DNA from: an uncultured delta proteobacterium
Lineage (GTDB): Bacteria; Desulfobacterota; Desulfobulbia; Desulfobulbales; Desulfocapsaceae
Direction: 5' to 3'
Assembly (NCBI GenBank): GCA_903901335.1
Contig: CAIUQR010000033.1
Location: 62,001 to 126,000, forward strand
DNA: 64,000 nt
Shown: positions 54,062 through 62,507 of the stretch, piece after piece
How positions within the stretch are numbered: the first letter of the stretch is position 1
How the letters are laid out: each line of letters opens with the position of its first letter
Position numbers and translations under genes: made by a program
The notes under the pieces: generated by a model
Told to the model about the DNA's origin: nothing
The model's input: the letters and a program-made list of their open reading frames with translations, nothing else
Databases searched by the model: none

Positions 54062-54495
54062 TGCCTTCCCCCTTGCCACCCTCCAGGACAATAGCCCGGC
54101 CCCATTCTCTGCAGCCTTCGGCGCACACCGGTTGGATCGCCTCTGCCATGCCCCCCTCCCGGACCGCGGATATCGGAGACTATAAAGCTGTCCCCATCCA
54201 TACGCCCCCATATCCGAACCATTCCGCCCGGAAAGACACATCCCGGAAACACTCGCTCGCCCCTTCCGTTTACCACCAGATTTTCAGCGGATAACCGGGC
54301 TGTTATACTCCTTTTTCTTCGCTGGTCGCCCTCGACCTGATCAGCGATGACGGGGAGAAGCTCAATCTCCATCCTGTCAATATCTGCGGAAAGAACCGTT
54401 CCGGCAAGGAAATCCTGGGCGGCAACCGAATCAGCACCCCGGAAAATGCAGAAAAACAGAAAAAACAGCGTACACAGGGCAATTTTAGCTTTCAT
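54058..54495 (-). CDS. Secreted small protein cotranslated with the ZraS-like kinase
   Basis: A 145-residue exported protein: signal peptide (KIALCTLFFLFFCIFRGADSVAAQ), a beta-rich domain with FLAGTVLSADIDRMEIELLPV, SITARLSAENLVVNGRGERVFPGCVFPGGMVRIWGRMDGDSFIVSDIRG, and a Gly/Arg tail. The domain looks like an OB-type barrel, but no family is recognised. The ATG at 54495 follows AGGATA, immediately after another ATG at 54504. Stop overlaps the kinase start, so it may be a periplasmic accessory for that kinase. Confidence 0.7.
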   Translation of the reverse strand: MKAKIALCTLFFLFFCIFRGADSVAAQDFLAGTVLSADIDRMEIELLPVIADQVEGDQRRKRSITARLSAENLVVNGRGERVFPGCVFPGGMVRIWGRMDGDSFIVSDIRGPGGGHGRGDPTGVRRRLQRMGPGYCPGGWQGGRQ

Positions 54496-54749
54496 TATCC
54501 TCATTGGATTAGCAAATGAAGTCCTCTCTCTTTTTCTCAGATACCGGCAGGCCGCCCTTCTCTTCAGTATTCCACTACCCAATCATAATGAGAAGGCAGA
54601 GGTTTCATCGCAATGATCATCACCAATCATTATGCAATAAAAAATCGAGACATGATATCTCTAATCGTCTGCCCCATCGACGATTGATGTGTTTTAATAC
54701 CTCTAAATTCCAGTCAGCGGTTCACCCTCGTAGTCAAAAATACTCATAT

Positions 54750-54770
54750 GCCGGGGATGAGGCCCCCGGC
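54750..54770 (-). terminator. Hairpin downstream of the ZraP-like gene
   Basis: GCCGGGG (54750-54756) and CCCCGGC (54764-54770) form a GC-rich hairpin just after the ZraP-like stop at 54782. Reading leftward, a T-rich stretch follows after eight bases. Likely intrinsic terminator separating zraP from the kinase operon. Confidence 0.5.
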
Positions 54771-54781
54771 TGAAGTCTGCT

Positions 54782-55210
54782 TTAGAACATGCAACCCATC
54801 CCCATACCGCGTCCGCCTCTTCGTCCGCCCATCACGCCCATTCCCATACCCATTCCCGGGCCTCCCAGATAGCTGTCGACACCTGCTGCCCTGGCCTTTT
54901 CATGCAGGGTTGTCCGCAGATCAAAGAGCTCGCCGCTTACTTTCGACAGCGCCACAGCATTGGGATTGTCACTCTGCATCAGGGCTTGCCCCTCAGTCTG
55001 TTTCATTATTATCTTTTTGCGTAACTCCAGGGTATCTGTAAAGAAGGCATCCAGTTTGTCCTGGGTGGCCTTATCCAACTGCTGATACGTCTGCCCCTGC
55101 ATCTGCCCGTATTGACATCCCATGCCATAGCCTCCGCATCCACGAGCAAGAGCTATTCCGGCTGTTGCAAGAGTGAGAGTGATAACAATTGCTGCAATTT
55201 TCTTTTTCAT
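54782..55210 (-). CDS. ZraP-like periplasmic metal-binding chaperone
   Basis: A 142-residue exported protein: signal peptide (MKKKIAAIVITLTLATAGIALA), then Cys/Gly-rich CGGYGMGCQYGQMQGQ, a helical hairpin of the CpxP/Spy/ZraP type (QLDKATQDKLDAFFTDTLELRKKIIMKQTEGQALMQS...LSKVSGELFDLRTTLHEKA) and a Gly/Met-rich tail (GMGMGMGVMGGRRGG). The helical part is that of heavy-metal-stress periplasmic proteins; the Met/Cys/Gly ends replace the His-rich ones of enterobacterial ZraP and would favour soft metals such as copper or silver. AAAGGAG precedes the ATG. It has its own unit next to ZraS/ZraR-like genes. Confidence 0.83.
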   Translation of the reverse strand: MKKKIAAIVITLTLATAGIALARGCGGYGMGCQYGQMQGQTYQQLDKATQDKLDAFFTDTLELRKKIIMKQTEGQALMQSDNPNAVALSKVSGELFDLRTTLHEKARAAGVDSYLGGPGMGMGMGVMGGRRGGRGMGMGCMF

Positions 55211-55481
55211 GGTTGTTCTCCTTTTGATTTTTTAGGCCTCGGTGTTCCGTGAAGCGGCTTGCTTGTTTTCTCTTTTGACCTGTCGGGGCCGGTGGACGAA
55301 CCAGTCACCGTTTCGTCTTCATGTACAGATAATAAAGCAACAAACATGCCAGAAACACATCAGCGACCCAACACATTGAATACCTCATGTGCTGAGAACC
55401 CTCTTTCTACCTGCGTTTCAAAATCTGCAGGACTTTATTGGAAATAAGTGCCTGAAAAATGGAATATAATGGTAATGCTTG
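55211..55481. other. Intergenic region upstream of the ZraP-like gene
   Basis: 271 bp of ordinary AT-rich sequence. No sigma-54 (TGGCAC-N5-TTGC) site was found in front of the ZraP-like gene, although E. coli zraP has one. No gene was seen. Confidence 0.3.
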
Positions 55482-55729
55482 ATGGAATTCGATTCGATTG
55501 ATCTCAAGGTGGAATACATCGTCACCTGCGGTGGCGCCGGCTTTTCATACTCCATAATCATGGATGCTTCTCGACAAAGACCGTTATCTTCGACAATAAC
55601 GTCGACACCGATAGTCTGCAGAAAATGGGGAAGGGGATTCAGACGTTGAACTGCGTCGGGGGAAAGGGGCTGATGAATATGTATGGTTTCCAGTTGACAC
55701 ATCCGCCTGAGCGGATTAGATATTTATAG
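55482..55729 (+). pseudogene. Frameshifted small gene upstream of acr3
   Basis: A frame from ATG 55482 reads MEFDSIDLKVEYIVTCGGA and continues to about 55575, then the reading passes, after an AAA run (55576-55578 region), to the frame of KTVIFDNNVDTDSLQKMG...FQLTHPPERIRYL ending at a TAG (55727-55729). One extra A in the CAAAG run would join both into an 82-residue protein. No family is recognised. No clear ribosome site is seen. It could be a pseudogene or sequence error. It lies 77 bp before acr3. Confidence 0.4.
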
Positions 55730-55805
55730 AGCATACCTTTATGTGTTAAACACCACGTACTGCTGAACCGTTTTTCCCCGACTCATTTCTTTTTTAAGGA
55801 CTCCA

Positions 55806-56894
55806 ATGACTGCTTCAGCAAAAAAGCTATCGTTTATCGACAGATTTTTGACCCTGTGGATCTTCTCTGCGATGCTGGTAGGGGTCTTTGGCGGATATTT
55901 CTTCCCCGCAATCACCAAGGTGATCAATGCCTTTCAGGTCGGGACGACCAATATCCCGATTGCCATCGGCCTGATCATGATGATGTACCCACCGCTGGCC
56001 AAGGTAAAATATGAAGAACTCGGTCAGGTGTTTAAAAACGGCAGGGTGTTAGCCCTGTCCCTGGTCCAGAACTGGATTATCGGCCCGGTTTTAATGTTTT
56101 TACTCGCCATCACCTTTCTTTCCGGGCAGCATGAGTATATGGTCGGTCTGATCTTGATCGGACTGGCCCGCTGTATCGCCATGGTGATCGTCTGGAATGA
56201 TCTGGCTGATGGCGATACCGAGTATTGTGCCGGACTGGTGGCCTTCAACTCGATCTTTCAGGTCCTGTTTTTTTCTTTCTATGCCTGGATCTTTATCACC
56301 GTCGTCCCGCGCTGGTTTGGTCTTGTCGGGGCGGTGGTCGATATATCGATCGGTGAGATTGCCAAATCGGTCTTTATCTACCTCGGCATCCCCTTTCTGG
56401 CCGGAATGCTAAGCCGCTTTATCGGGATCAAGAGCAAAGGCAAGCACTGGTATGAAGAAGTCTTTGTCCCGAAAATCAGTCCGTTGACCTTGATGTTTCT
56501 TCTCTTCACGATCCTGGTGATGTTCTCGTTGAAGGGCGAGTATATCGTCCAATTGCCCTTCGATGTACTGCGTATCGCCATCCCCCTGACCATCTATTTT
56601 CTTGTGATGTTCACCGTCTCCTTCTTCCTTTCCATGAAGGTCGGGGCGACCTACGAGCAGACGACGACACTCAGTTTCACCGCCGCCTCCAACAATTTCG
56701 AGCTGGCCATAGCGGTTGCCATTGCCGTGTTCGGGATCAATTCCGGAGAGGCCTTTGCTGCCGTCATCGGTCCCCTGGTCGAGGTGCCGGTCCTCATTGC
56801 CCTGGTCAATGTAGCCCTCCGGTTGAAGGCAAAATATTTTCCGTATGAGCAGCGGACCCTCTCCGGGGTCTGTCATGTACGGACAAAGGAGTAG
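55806..56894 (+). CDS. acr3: ACR3-family arsenite efflux permease
   Basis: A 362-residue membrane protein with about ten helices: [71 protein letters not shown] (with the essential Cys), and the late [41 protein letters not shown]. These are the ACR3 hallmarks. It exports As(III) (and possibly Sb(III)) by proton antiport. AAGGA precedes the ATG. Followed by an Fe-S protein 5 bp away, while ArsR lies 5 kb upstream. Confidence 0.93.
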   Translation: MTASAKKLSFIDRFLTLWIFSAMLVGVFGGYFFPAITKVINAFQVGTTNIPIAIGLIMMMYPPLAKVKYEELGQVFKNGRVLALSLVQNWIIGPVLMFLLAITFLSGQHEYMVGLILIGLARCIAMVIVWNDLADGDTEYCAGLVAFNSIFQVLFFSFYAWIFITVVPRWFGLVGAVVDISIGEIAKSVFIYLGIPFLAGMLSRFIGIKSKGKHWYEEVFVPKISPLTLMFLLFTILVMFSLKGEYIVQLPFDVLRIAIPLTIYFLVMFTVSFFLSMKVGATYEQTTTLSFTAASNNFELAIAVAIAVFGINSGEAFAAVIGPLVEVPVLIALVNVALRLKAKYFPYEQRTLSGVCHVRTKE

Positions 56895-56899
56895 ATGTA

Positions 56900-57421
56900 A
56901 TGCTGCTTACAGGCTATTCGTTAGAAATATTTCGATCCAAGTGTAATGCGGACGCCCAGAGTTTGCACTGTTTTGCCCACCTTAACGATGATGTAGGAGA
57001 GGTTCTTCCCTATCTGAACACTGTCCTCGGCGGCTTCACCTACACCAAGGAGCCGCCTTCCCTGACGCTGAAAAACTCCGGCAAACTGATCACCATCCAT
57101 CCCCGCAAAATCGCGGTGAATGCCCTGCAGGACGAAGAACAGGCGGAAAAGATCATCGCCTGGCTGCAGCGGGAGATCAACAGTGCCTGGGAGAACCGGG
57201 GCGAGATCGAACCGTGCGTTGAAAGCGCCCGGCAGCCGGCCCTGATCGAAGTCCTGAAACTCCTGCCCAAGACCAACTGTAAAGAATGTGGGCTGCCAAC
57301 CTGCATGGTCTTCGCCGTCCGGGTCATCGAAGGGGTCAAAGACCAGACCAATTGCCCCTCAATGGAAGGAGAAAAGAGGGAGGCTTTGGCCAACTACCTC
57401 TCCCAGTTTCACTTCGAGTAA
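56900..57421 (+). CDS. Fe-S cluster-binding protein linked to acr3
   Basis: A 173-residue protein. Residues 105-160 carry a four-Cys iron-sulfur motif (LLPKTNCKECGLPTCMVFAVRVIEGVKDQTNCPSM), of the type in the CO dehydrogenase/acetyl-CoA synthase gamma subunit and in ACS-related proteins. The N-terminal half (LPYLNTVLGGFTYTKEPPSLTLKNSGKLITIHPRKIAVNAL) is not recognised. It begins 5 bp after acr3, so is almost surely cotranslated with it. It may be a redox helper for arsenic handling, which is inference. Confidence 0.78.
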   Translation: MLLTGYSLEIFRSKCNADAQSLHCFAHLNDDVGEVLPYLNTVLGGFTYTKEPPSLTLKNSGKLITIHPRKIAVNALQDEEQAEKIIAWLQREINSAWENRGEIEPCVESARQPALIEVLKLLPKTNCKECGLPTCMVFAVRVIEGVKDQTNCPSMEGEKREALANYLSQFHFE

Positions 57422-57535
57422 TTTTCTTGAGGAAACCCTGTCCGGAAGATCGTCTAATAAGAGCATAAGTCGGAAGGAAATTCCAGAGCCTCCTCGTTCT
57501 CCGCCTGTTATCTCCGCGCGCTCTAACCAGATATT

Positions 57536-58006
57536 TCAATATCCCCTTTCTCTGATTTTCCCCAGCATTGCCTGTTTAAATTCAAAGCGTCTTTCCTCCC
57601 GCTGAATCTCCTGGGACAAAAGGGTGACAAGGTCTGCTATCCGTTGCGACGGGAAATTATTTTTATTGAATCCCAGTTCTTCCAAGCCATCCTCTACAAT
57701 TATCTCGCCCAGCGGCCCGATGGCCAGTGACATGCGGGATATCAAAAAGTCCATAAACTCTTGATCGACTATACTGACAGCCCTTTCTATACTTTCAACC
57801 AATCTCATTTTAATGAGTTTGGTAATTGCCTGGCGAATGTCCGCCGAATTGATCCCGACCTTCTGTGACACCTGCACAAGTGTCTTTTTCCCGTCCAGGG
57901 CCATCAGGACACTCAGCATTTGTCCCCCAAGAGTTAACTGTCCAAGTTCACCTCGAATAACCGGCTTAAAAACCATCGTTGCTGCGCTACCGTATGACAG
58001 ATCCAT
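57536..58006 (-). CDS. Winged-helix regulatory protein with C-terminal DUF8082-like domain
   Basis: A 156-residue soluble protein. Residues 20-75 look like a winged helix (MLSVLMALDGKKTLVQVSQKVGINSADIRQAITKLIKMRLVESI); the C-terminal part (IGPLGEIIVEDGLEELGFNKNNFPSQRIADLVTLLSQEIQREERRFEFKQAM) is like the DUF8082 domain often found with roadblock or gliding regulators. AGGGGAGG precedes the ATG. Single gene; target unknown. Confidence 0.68.
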   Translation of the reverse strand: MDLSYGSAATMVFKPVIRGELGQLTLGGQMLSVLMALDGKKTLVQVSQKVGINSADIRQAITKLIKMRLVESIERAVSIVDQEFMDFLISRMSLAIGPLGEIIVEDGLEELGFNKNNFPSQRIADLVTLLSQEIQREERRFEFKQAMLGKIRERGY

Positions 58007-59071
58007 TTCTCCCTCCCCTTTCCGATACTGAACCTCGTAGCCGGCTTCAATAAAAGAGCCTGCTTCCCCCCACCCATATTCTTTTCTGACACAACAACAA
58101 GCAACCGCCCCCGGAAGGGCCAGTAATGAATATTATCCATTGTATTGAGTCGTTTTTCATGCACATAACATGCCGGAAAGAGACAATCCTGTGTAAAATT
58201 AAACAAATAGACGATTCTAAAAATTATTCATACGAAAATACAACCAGTTAGATGCTGGTCAAAATCGCGATATTTTCTCTGGATGCATGGAGGATCGGAT
58301 CAATTTGGAATAGTATCACCAGAAAACGGAAACAATATTTCCTGCTCCTGCCTGCTATTTAGATTATAAATATGCATAATTTATTGAATTTATGTATATA
58401 ATTTCATATATTCCATTTATCAACGGTGAAAGGACTTATCGGCAACGATTTTACATCAAATAGAACTTTTGTGCTCGTATCCGGCTTTTGGCCGCCTTTA
58501 ATCGCAAAATTCCCAACGTAGCGGTGAACATGTGCCACCCTCCTTCCAACACCTTTGGCCAGTTCGGCCATCATCTCCGTAAGTTTTGCTGCGGCAAATC
58601 CCTCTTTGTCCGCAAGTCCTTCTCAGTTAGCGGAGCGCACAAATCAATTGGCCGGATTCTGTTCTTGGCTCTTTCCCAAAAGGACACACTTGCCTTTATG
58701 GTTTGATTCCCTATGAATCACAGCTGATTTTTGTTTTGGTGTTTGTCAAAAAGGCGAACAAAGACTCAGGCTCGCTCCATCAGAAAGAATATTTCGTGCA
58801 GAAATCAAGATAATATCGTAACTATTTTATAGAGAAAATATGTTTGCTCTTCTCCAGAGCATTTTCTTTCAAGATCCATGAGACGAGCACTAAGGTTGGT
58901 TGCTAATTGACCATATGGGTGATATCCAGCCTCTAGGTATCGCTCAAATATACAGGTAACCATCTAGAACCAATCCACTATAAGCACCTTTGGTTTGTCA
59001 AGATATGTGGGGGGATGGAGATAGCTGAGAAACTAGGCAATAACTTGTTGGGTATAAATGAAGGAAACGAA
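58007..59071. other. Long non-coding or degenerate stretch
   Basis: About 1060 bp, AT-rich in its outer parts. On the minus strand the segment 58404-58574 encodes LAKGVGRRVAHVHRYVGNFAIKGGQKPD...KVLFDVKSL, which has coding character, and a second frame (58586-58690) adds FWERAKNRIRPIDLC, so it may be a broken gene of unknown type. No ribosome site, complete gene, or RNA was seen. The plus-strand frame at 58488-58706 is its shadow. It may mark a recombination scar before the nuclease and toxin-antitoxin genes. Confidence 0.35.
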
Positions 59072-60175
59072 ATGGCAATCGCTAATTACATTGAAAAAGT
59101 TCGACAGGGGCTCCGTGAAGGTCGATTTACTTCAGAGGCGGCTGTATCACAGGGGATACTTTTGCCTGCTTTGCATGAATTAGGATGGCCAGTTTTTGAT
59201 ACATCCATCGTAATTCCAGAATTTTCTGTTGAAGGCCGACGTGTTGATTATGCGCTATGCCATCCTGAAAACCGACCATCGGTATTTATCGAAGTCAAGA
59301 AGGTAGGGTTATCCGAAGGAGCAGATCGACAATTGTTCGAATATGCATTCCATCTTGGAGTACCGATGGCGATTCTTACGGATGGCCAAGAGTGGAGTTT
59401 CTACCTTCCTGGTGAGCAAGGTCGTTATGATGAACGTAGAGTTTATAAACTTGACCTTTTGGAACGAGATATCACCGAAGCAGAAAGCAGACTCGACAGA
59501 TATTTAAGCTACAGCAATGTTTGCTCAGGCGATGCACTAAAGGCCGCACGTTCAGATTATCAGAATGTGGCTCGAGTCCGAATTGTTGAAGCAAACCTTC
59601 CCAAGGCATGGGAAGGTTTGCTTAAAGATCAGGACTCATTGTTGTTGGATCTGCTTGGTGAAAAGGTTGAAGACCTTTGCGGGTATAAACCTGAATTAGA
59701 TGTATGCGGTCAATTTTTGGAAATGCAAATTCAGAATAGCAAACATCTTGATAAGTATGAACCTGAAAAAAAACTTCCAATGAAAAAGGGGCAACCATTC
59801 AATTCTACGACCGACATAATTCGCACCAGAATTGTTGATAATTTTACTTTCGTATTTAAAGGAAAAGAATTTCCTGCTCGTTCGGCGCGAGAGGTTATGA
59901 CAAAACTTTTCCAATTGTTGTCTCAGGAGGACAAAGGTTTTCTTGATAGATTTGCATCACGCAAACATGGCAAGAAAAGGCGCTATCTTGCAAAAGACAA
60001 ACGTGATCTCTACCCTGGTCGTCTTGATTTGGCAGAGCAACATTCTGTTGAAATTGTGGCAGGATGGTGGCTTGGTACCAATTATAGCCGACGGAATATA
60101 CAAGATATAATCGAATTGGCACTTGAAGTTGCTGGACCACAATTTCGCAACTTAATTAGGGCGAATGTTTTGTGA
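59072..60175 (+). CDS. Restriction-like endonuclease (HsdR N-terminal PD-(D/E)xK type), stand-alone
   Basis: A 367-residue protein. The N-terminal domain (about 1-140) is of the type I restriction R-subunit nuclease kind: TSEAAVSQGILLPALHELGWPVFDT, VDYALCHPENRPSVFIEVKKVG (D-x(n)-E-x-K), QLFEYAFHLGVPMAILTDGQEW. The C-terminal part (FVFKGKEFPARSAREVMTKLFQLLSQ, YPGRLDLAE, AGWWLGTNYSRRNI) is conserved in many stand-alone homologues but of unknown function. No helicase or methylase genes are near. The ATG at 59072 follows AAGGAAACG. AT-rich; likely an acquired defence nuclease. Confidence 0.8.
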   Translation: MAIANYIEKVRQGLREGRFTSEAAVSQGILLPALHELGWPVFDTSIVIPEFSVEGRRVDYALCHPENRPSVFIEVKKVGLSEGADRQLFEYAFHLGVPMAILTDGQEWSFYLPGEQGRYDERRVYKLDLLERDITEAESRLDRYLSYSNVCSGDALKAARSDYQNVARVRIVEANLPKAWEGLLKDQDSLLLDLLGEKVEDLCGYKPELDVCGQFLEMQIQNSKHLDKYEPEKKLPMKKGQPFNSTTDIIRTRIVDNFTFVFKGKEFPARSAREVMTKLFQLLSQEDKGFLDRFASRKHGKKRRYLAKDKRDLYPGRLDLAEQHSVEIVAGWWLGTNYSRRNIQDIIELALEVAGPQFRNLIRANVL

Positions 60176-60206
60176 TCGATTGCCCAACCAATCACTCACA
60201 TAGTAA

Positions 60207-60221
60207 GGGTCAGGTCTGTCC
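60207..60221 (+). repeat. REP-like GGGTCAGGTCTGTCC motif
   Basis: GGGTCAGGTCTGTCC at 60207-60221 resembles the GGGGTCAGGTCT-type sequences seen with REP elements and lies between the nuclease gene and the toxin-antitoxin pair. Similar pieces occur at 5981 and 7526. Confidence 0.35.
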
Positions 60222-60236
60222 TTGACTCTTTTTCAA

Positions 60237-60266
60237 AAAATGCACCAGGTAAAACTGGTGCATTTT
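60237..60266. terminator. Hairpin terminator between nuclease and MNT-HEPN genes
   Basis: AAAATGCACCAG (60237-60248), loop GTAAAA, CTGGTGCATTTT (60255-60266): a 12-bp perfect stem that ends in T4 on the plus side and starts with A4, so it works as a bidirectional intrinsic terminator. It lies 60 bp after the nuclease stop. AAAAATGCACCAG recurs at 60936-60948 on the other side of the MNT-HEPN pair. Confidence 0.65.
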
Positions 60267-60301
60267 CACGTTCTCGGCAAAAGCTTGAGTGAGGAGATTC
60301 T

Positions 60302-60592
60302 ATGGATACTTACCCTTTTGATATACACAGCCTAATCAAAATATGTCGTGAAAACGATGTTACGTCAGTAAGCCTTTTTGGTTCTTGGGCGAGAGGAGAA
60401 GCAACGGAAAAAAGCGATATTGATTTACTCGTCAAATTTGGGAAGCGAAAAAGTTTGCTGAGTGTAGTGAAATTGGAGCGACAACTGGCAATGGCCTTGG
60501 GGAGAAAAGTCGATTTAATAACAGAAGGTGCGTTGAGCCCCTACATTCGAGACAATATAATTCACGATTTGGAGACAATCTATGCCGCGTAG
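60302..60592 (+). CDS. mntA: MntA-type antitoxin (minimal nucleotidyltransferase)
   Basis: A 96-residue protein with the GS-x10-D-x-D active site FGSWARGEATEKSDIDLLV (about residues 26-44) and a third acidic residue in KVDLITEG. MNT antitoxins of MntA type AMPylate a Tyr in HepT and so block it. GAGGAG lies five bases before the ATG. The 3' end overlaps the HEPN gene by 11 bp, so the two are cotranslated. Confidence 0.9.
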   Translation: MDTYPFDIHSLIKICRENDVTSVSLFGSWARGEATEKSDIDLLVKFGKRKSLLSVVKLERQLAMALGRKVDLITEGALSPYIRDNIIHDLETIYAA

Positions 60593-60926
60593 CGATATCG
60601 CCTACCTCCGACACATCTTGGATGCAATAAATCGAATAGAAGAATACTTGCAAGGGGTTACAGAAGCGGATTTTTATAACCGATATTTGATCCAGGACGG
60701 TGTAATTCGACAAATCGAGATTATTGGTGAAGCGACAAAACAATTGTCAAAGGAAACACGAGAAAATAATTCGCAAATTCCCTGGCGCGATATTGCTGGT
60801 ATGCGAGACAAGTTGACTCATCACTATTTTGGTGTGGATATGGAAGAAGTGTGGCTAACAGCGCAAGAGGATCTTCCAACGCTCAAGCGGGAAGTTGAGA
60901 TGATTCTCAAAGCCTACAAGGAATGA
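60582..60926 (+). CDS. hepT: HepT-type HEPN toxin (RNase)
   Basis: A 114-residue HEPN-domain protein of the DUF86/HepT group: IRQIEIIGEATKQLS, WRDIAGMRDKLTHHYFGVDME. The active-site motif R-x4-H-x-Y is seen in RDKLTHHY. It cleaves RNA in the cell when free and is neutralised by MntA, which modifies the Tyr. It overlaps mntA by 11 bp with GGAGAC as its ribosome site. AAAAATGCACCAG occurs just downstream (60936), a copy of the one before mntA. Confidence 0.9.
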   Translation: MPRSDIAYLRHILDAINRIEEYLQGVTEADFYNRYLIQDGVIRQIEIIGEATKQLSKETRENNSQIPWRDIAGMRDKLTHHYFGVDMEEVWLTAQEDLPTLKREVEMILKAYKE

Positions 60927-60989
60927 GCAAACCATAAAAATGCACCAGATGGACAGGTGATTTAAAGATTAAGGGCCAGATAACTCAGC

Positions 60990-61328
60990 ATGCAAACCGG
61001 AAACCTGTTCGCAAACTCATCACCGCCGCTTAAAGGTGAACGCTTCGACACTCTGCTTGCCCACAGGAACCTCGTCATTGAACGAATTGTGAGCTCAGAT
61101 CGAATTGTCTCAAGCGAGTACGTGCAATCCCAGGATGAATGGGTTGTCCTCCTGCGAGGTGAGGCCGTCCTTGATGTTGCGGAGGAAAATATTGCACTCA
61201 AGTCAGGCGACTACCTGTTTTTGCCTTCAACCACGCCACACACATTGTTAAGCGTTTCTGTAGGTGCTCTCTGGCTCGCACTGCACCTGCATGAGAAGAA
61301 CAGTCATGAATCCAGTTCAGCATTGTAA
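60990..61328 (+). CDS. Cupin-domain protein
   Basis: A 112-residue single-domain cupin: SSEYVQSQDEWVVLLRGEAVLDVAEENIALKSGDYLFLPSTTPHTLLSVS gives the two cupin motifs, with Glu and His as possible metal ligands. Small cupins of this kind have no set activity. No clear ribosome binding site precedes the ATG. It stands alone before rsgA. Confidence 0.78.
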   Translation: MQTGNLFANSSPPLKGERFDTLLAHRNLVIERIVSSDRIVSSEYVQSQDEWVVLLRGEAVLDVAEENIALKSGDYLFLPSTTPHTLLSVSVGALWLALHLHEKNSHESSSAL

Positions 61329-61390
61329 CAATGTCTTCGTCAAGTGCCCGCAATTATACATTTTAAGTAAGAATATTCGTTTTTTTGCAG

Positions 61391-62476
61391 ATGAGGTTTG
61401 TTGCCGTGGAGCTCAGTGAAATTGGTTTAGACAAGTGGTTTAAGGATCAGGCCAGTGAGCTCTGTGGTCCCGGCGGGTCTGTTGCCCGGGTGACAGCGGT
61501 TGATCGGGACCGATACATCATCAGGAATGAACAAGGGGAGATACCTGCCGAACTCACGGGAAAATTTCTCTACACAGCCGAATCCCCTACCGATTTGCCC
61601 TGTGTCGGAGATTGGGTCTGTGTGCACTATCGCGATTCGGGAGCCCAGGCGAGCATCCATCGCATCCTGCCGAGGAAGTCGTTCCTGAGACGAAAAACGT
61701 CCGGGAAAAATATCGAATTTCAGATGATTGCTGCAAATATCGATGTGGCCTTTATTGTGCAGTCCTGCCACTTTGATTTCAATGTGCGCAGACTTGAGCG
61801 TTACCTCGTCATGGTGAACGAAGGTCATGTAGAACCGCTGTTACTTCTGACCAAGACCGATCTGATCAGTCCGGAGGCGCTGGAGCAATTGGTCGAAAAG
61901 ATACGTCAGTCGGGAATAGCTGCCGGAATTATCTCTCTTAGCAATGTAACCGGGGAGGGCATTGAGCAGATCCGGGAAATCATGGCCCCAGGGAAGACGT
62001 ACTGCCTGCTCGGCTCATCCGGCGTCGGCAAAACAACGCTTATCAACCGTCTTATGGGCACTTCCGGATTGGAGACAAGAGAAGTGAGCGGCACGGGGGA
62101 AGGCAGACATACGACCACCCGTCGCCAGCTCATCATGCTTGAGCATGGCGGGCTCCTGATCGATATGCCGGGTATGCGCGAACTCGGGATGCTGGGTGTC
62201 AGCGAAGGAATAGACGATAGCTTTGCCGATATTCGAGCGTTTTCGAAGAGCTGCCGTTTCACCGATTGCTGTCACACCAACGAGCCGGGTTGCGCTGTTC
62301 GGAGGGCCATTGAGCGACACGAGCTCAATGCGGAGCATTTGCAGAATTACCTGAAGCTCAAAAAGGAATCGGAATTTCACGAATTATCGTATGTTGAAAA
62401 GCGCAAGAAAGACCGGGCGTTTGGGCAGTTTGTCCATTCCGTCATGAAAACCAGGGGTAAACGATTTGATAAATGA
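61391..62476 (+). CDS. rsgA: Ribosome small subunit-dependent GTPase A
   Basis: A 361-residue circularly permuted GTPase: N-terminal OB domain (about 35-100), G4 LLLLTKTDL, G1 LLGSSGVGKTTLINRLMG, G3 IDMPGMRELGM, and a C-terminal zinc-binding part (CRFTDCCHTNEPGCAV with three Cys and His). It matures 30S subunits. The start is uncertain: an ATG at 61391 has no ribosome site; a GTG at 61406 has GAGG nine bases before it. Confidence 0.93.
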   Translation: MRFVAVELSEIGLDKWFKDQASELCGPGGSVARVTAVDRDRYIIRNEQGEIPAELTGKFLYTAESPTDLPCVGDWVCVHYRDSGAQASIHRILPRKSFLRRKTSGKNIEFQMIAANIDVAFIVQSCHFDFNVRRLERYLVMVNEGHVEPLLLLTKTDLISPEALEQLVEKIRQSGIAAGIISLSNVTGEGIEQIREIMAPGKTYCLLGSSGVGKTTLINRLMGTSGLETREVSGTGEGRHTTTRRQLIMLEHGGLLIDMPGMRELGMLGVSEGIDDSFADIRAFSKSCRFTDCCHTNEPGCAVRRAIERHELNAEHLQNYLKLKKESEFHELSYVEKRKKDRAFGQFVHSVMKTRGKRFDK

Positions 62477-62507
62477 TAGAAACGGCAATAAACAAATCGG
62501 GAAACGT

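Noticed and set aside
55211..55330. Sigma-54 promoter for the ZraP-like gene
   Set aside because: No TGGCAC-N5-TTGC pattern on the minus strand, despite the sigma-54 regulator nearby.
55418..55702. Minus-strand 94-codon frame
   Set aside because: Mirror of the frameshifted plus-strand gene, whose joined product looks more protein-like.
58488..58706. Plus-strand 72-codon frame
   Set aside because: The opposite strand has better coding character; neither is complete.
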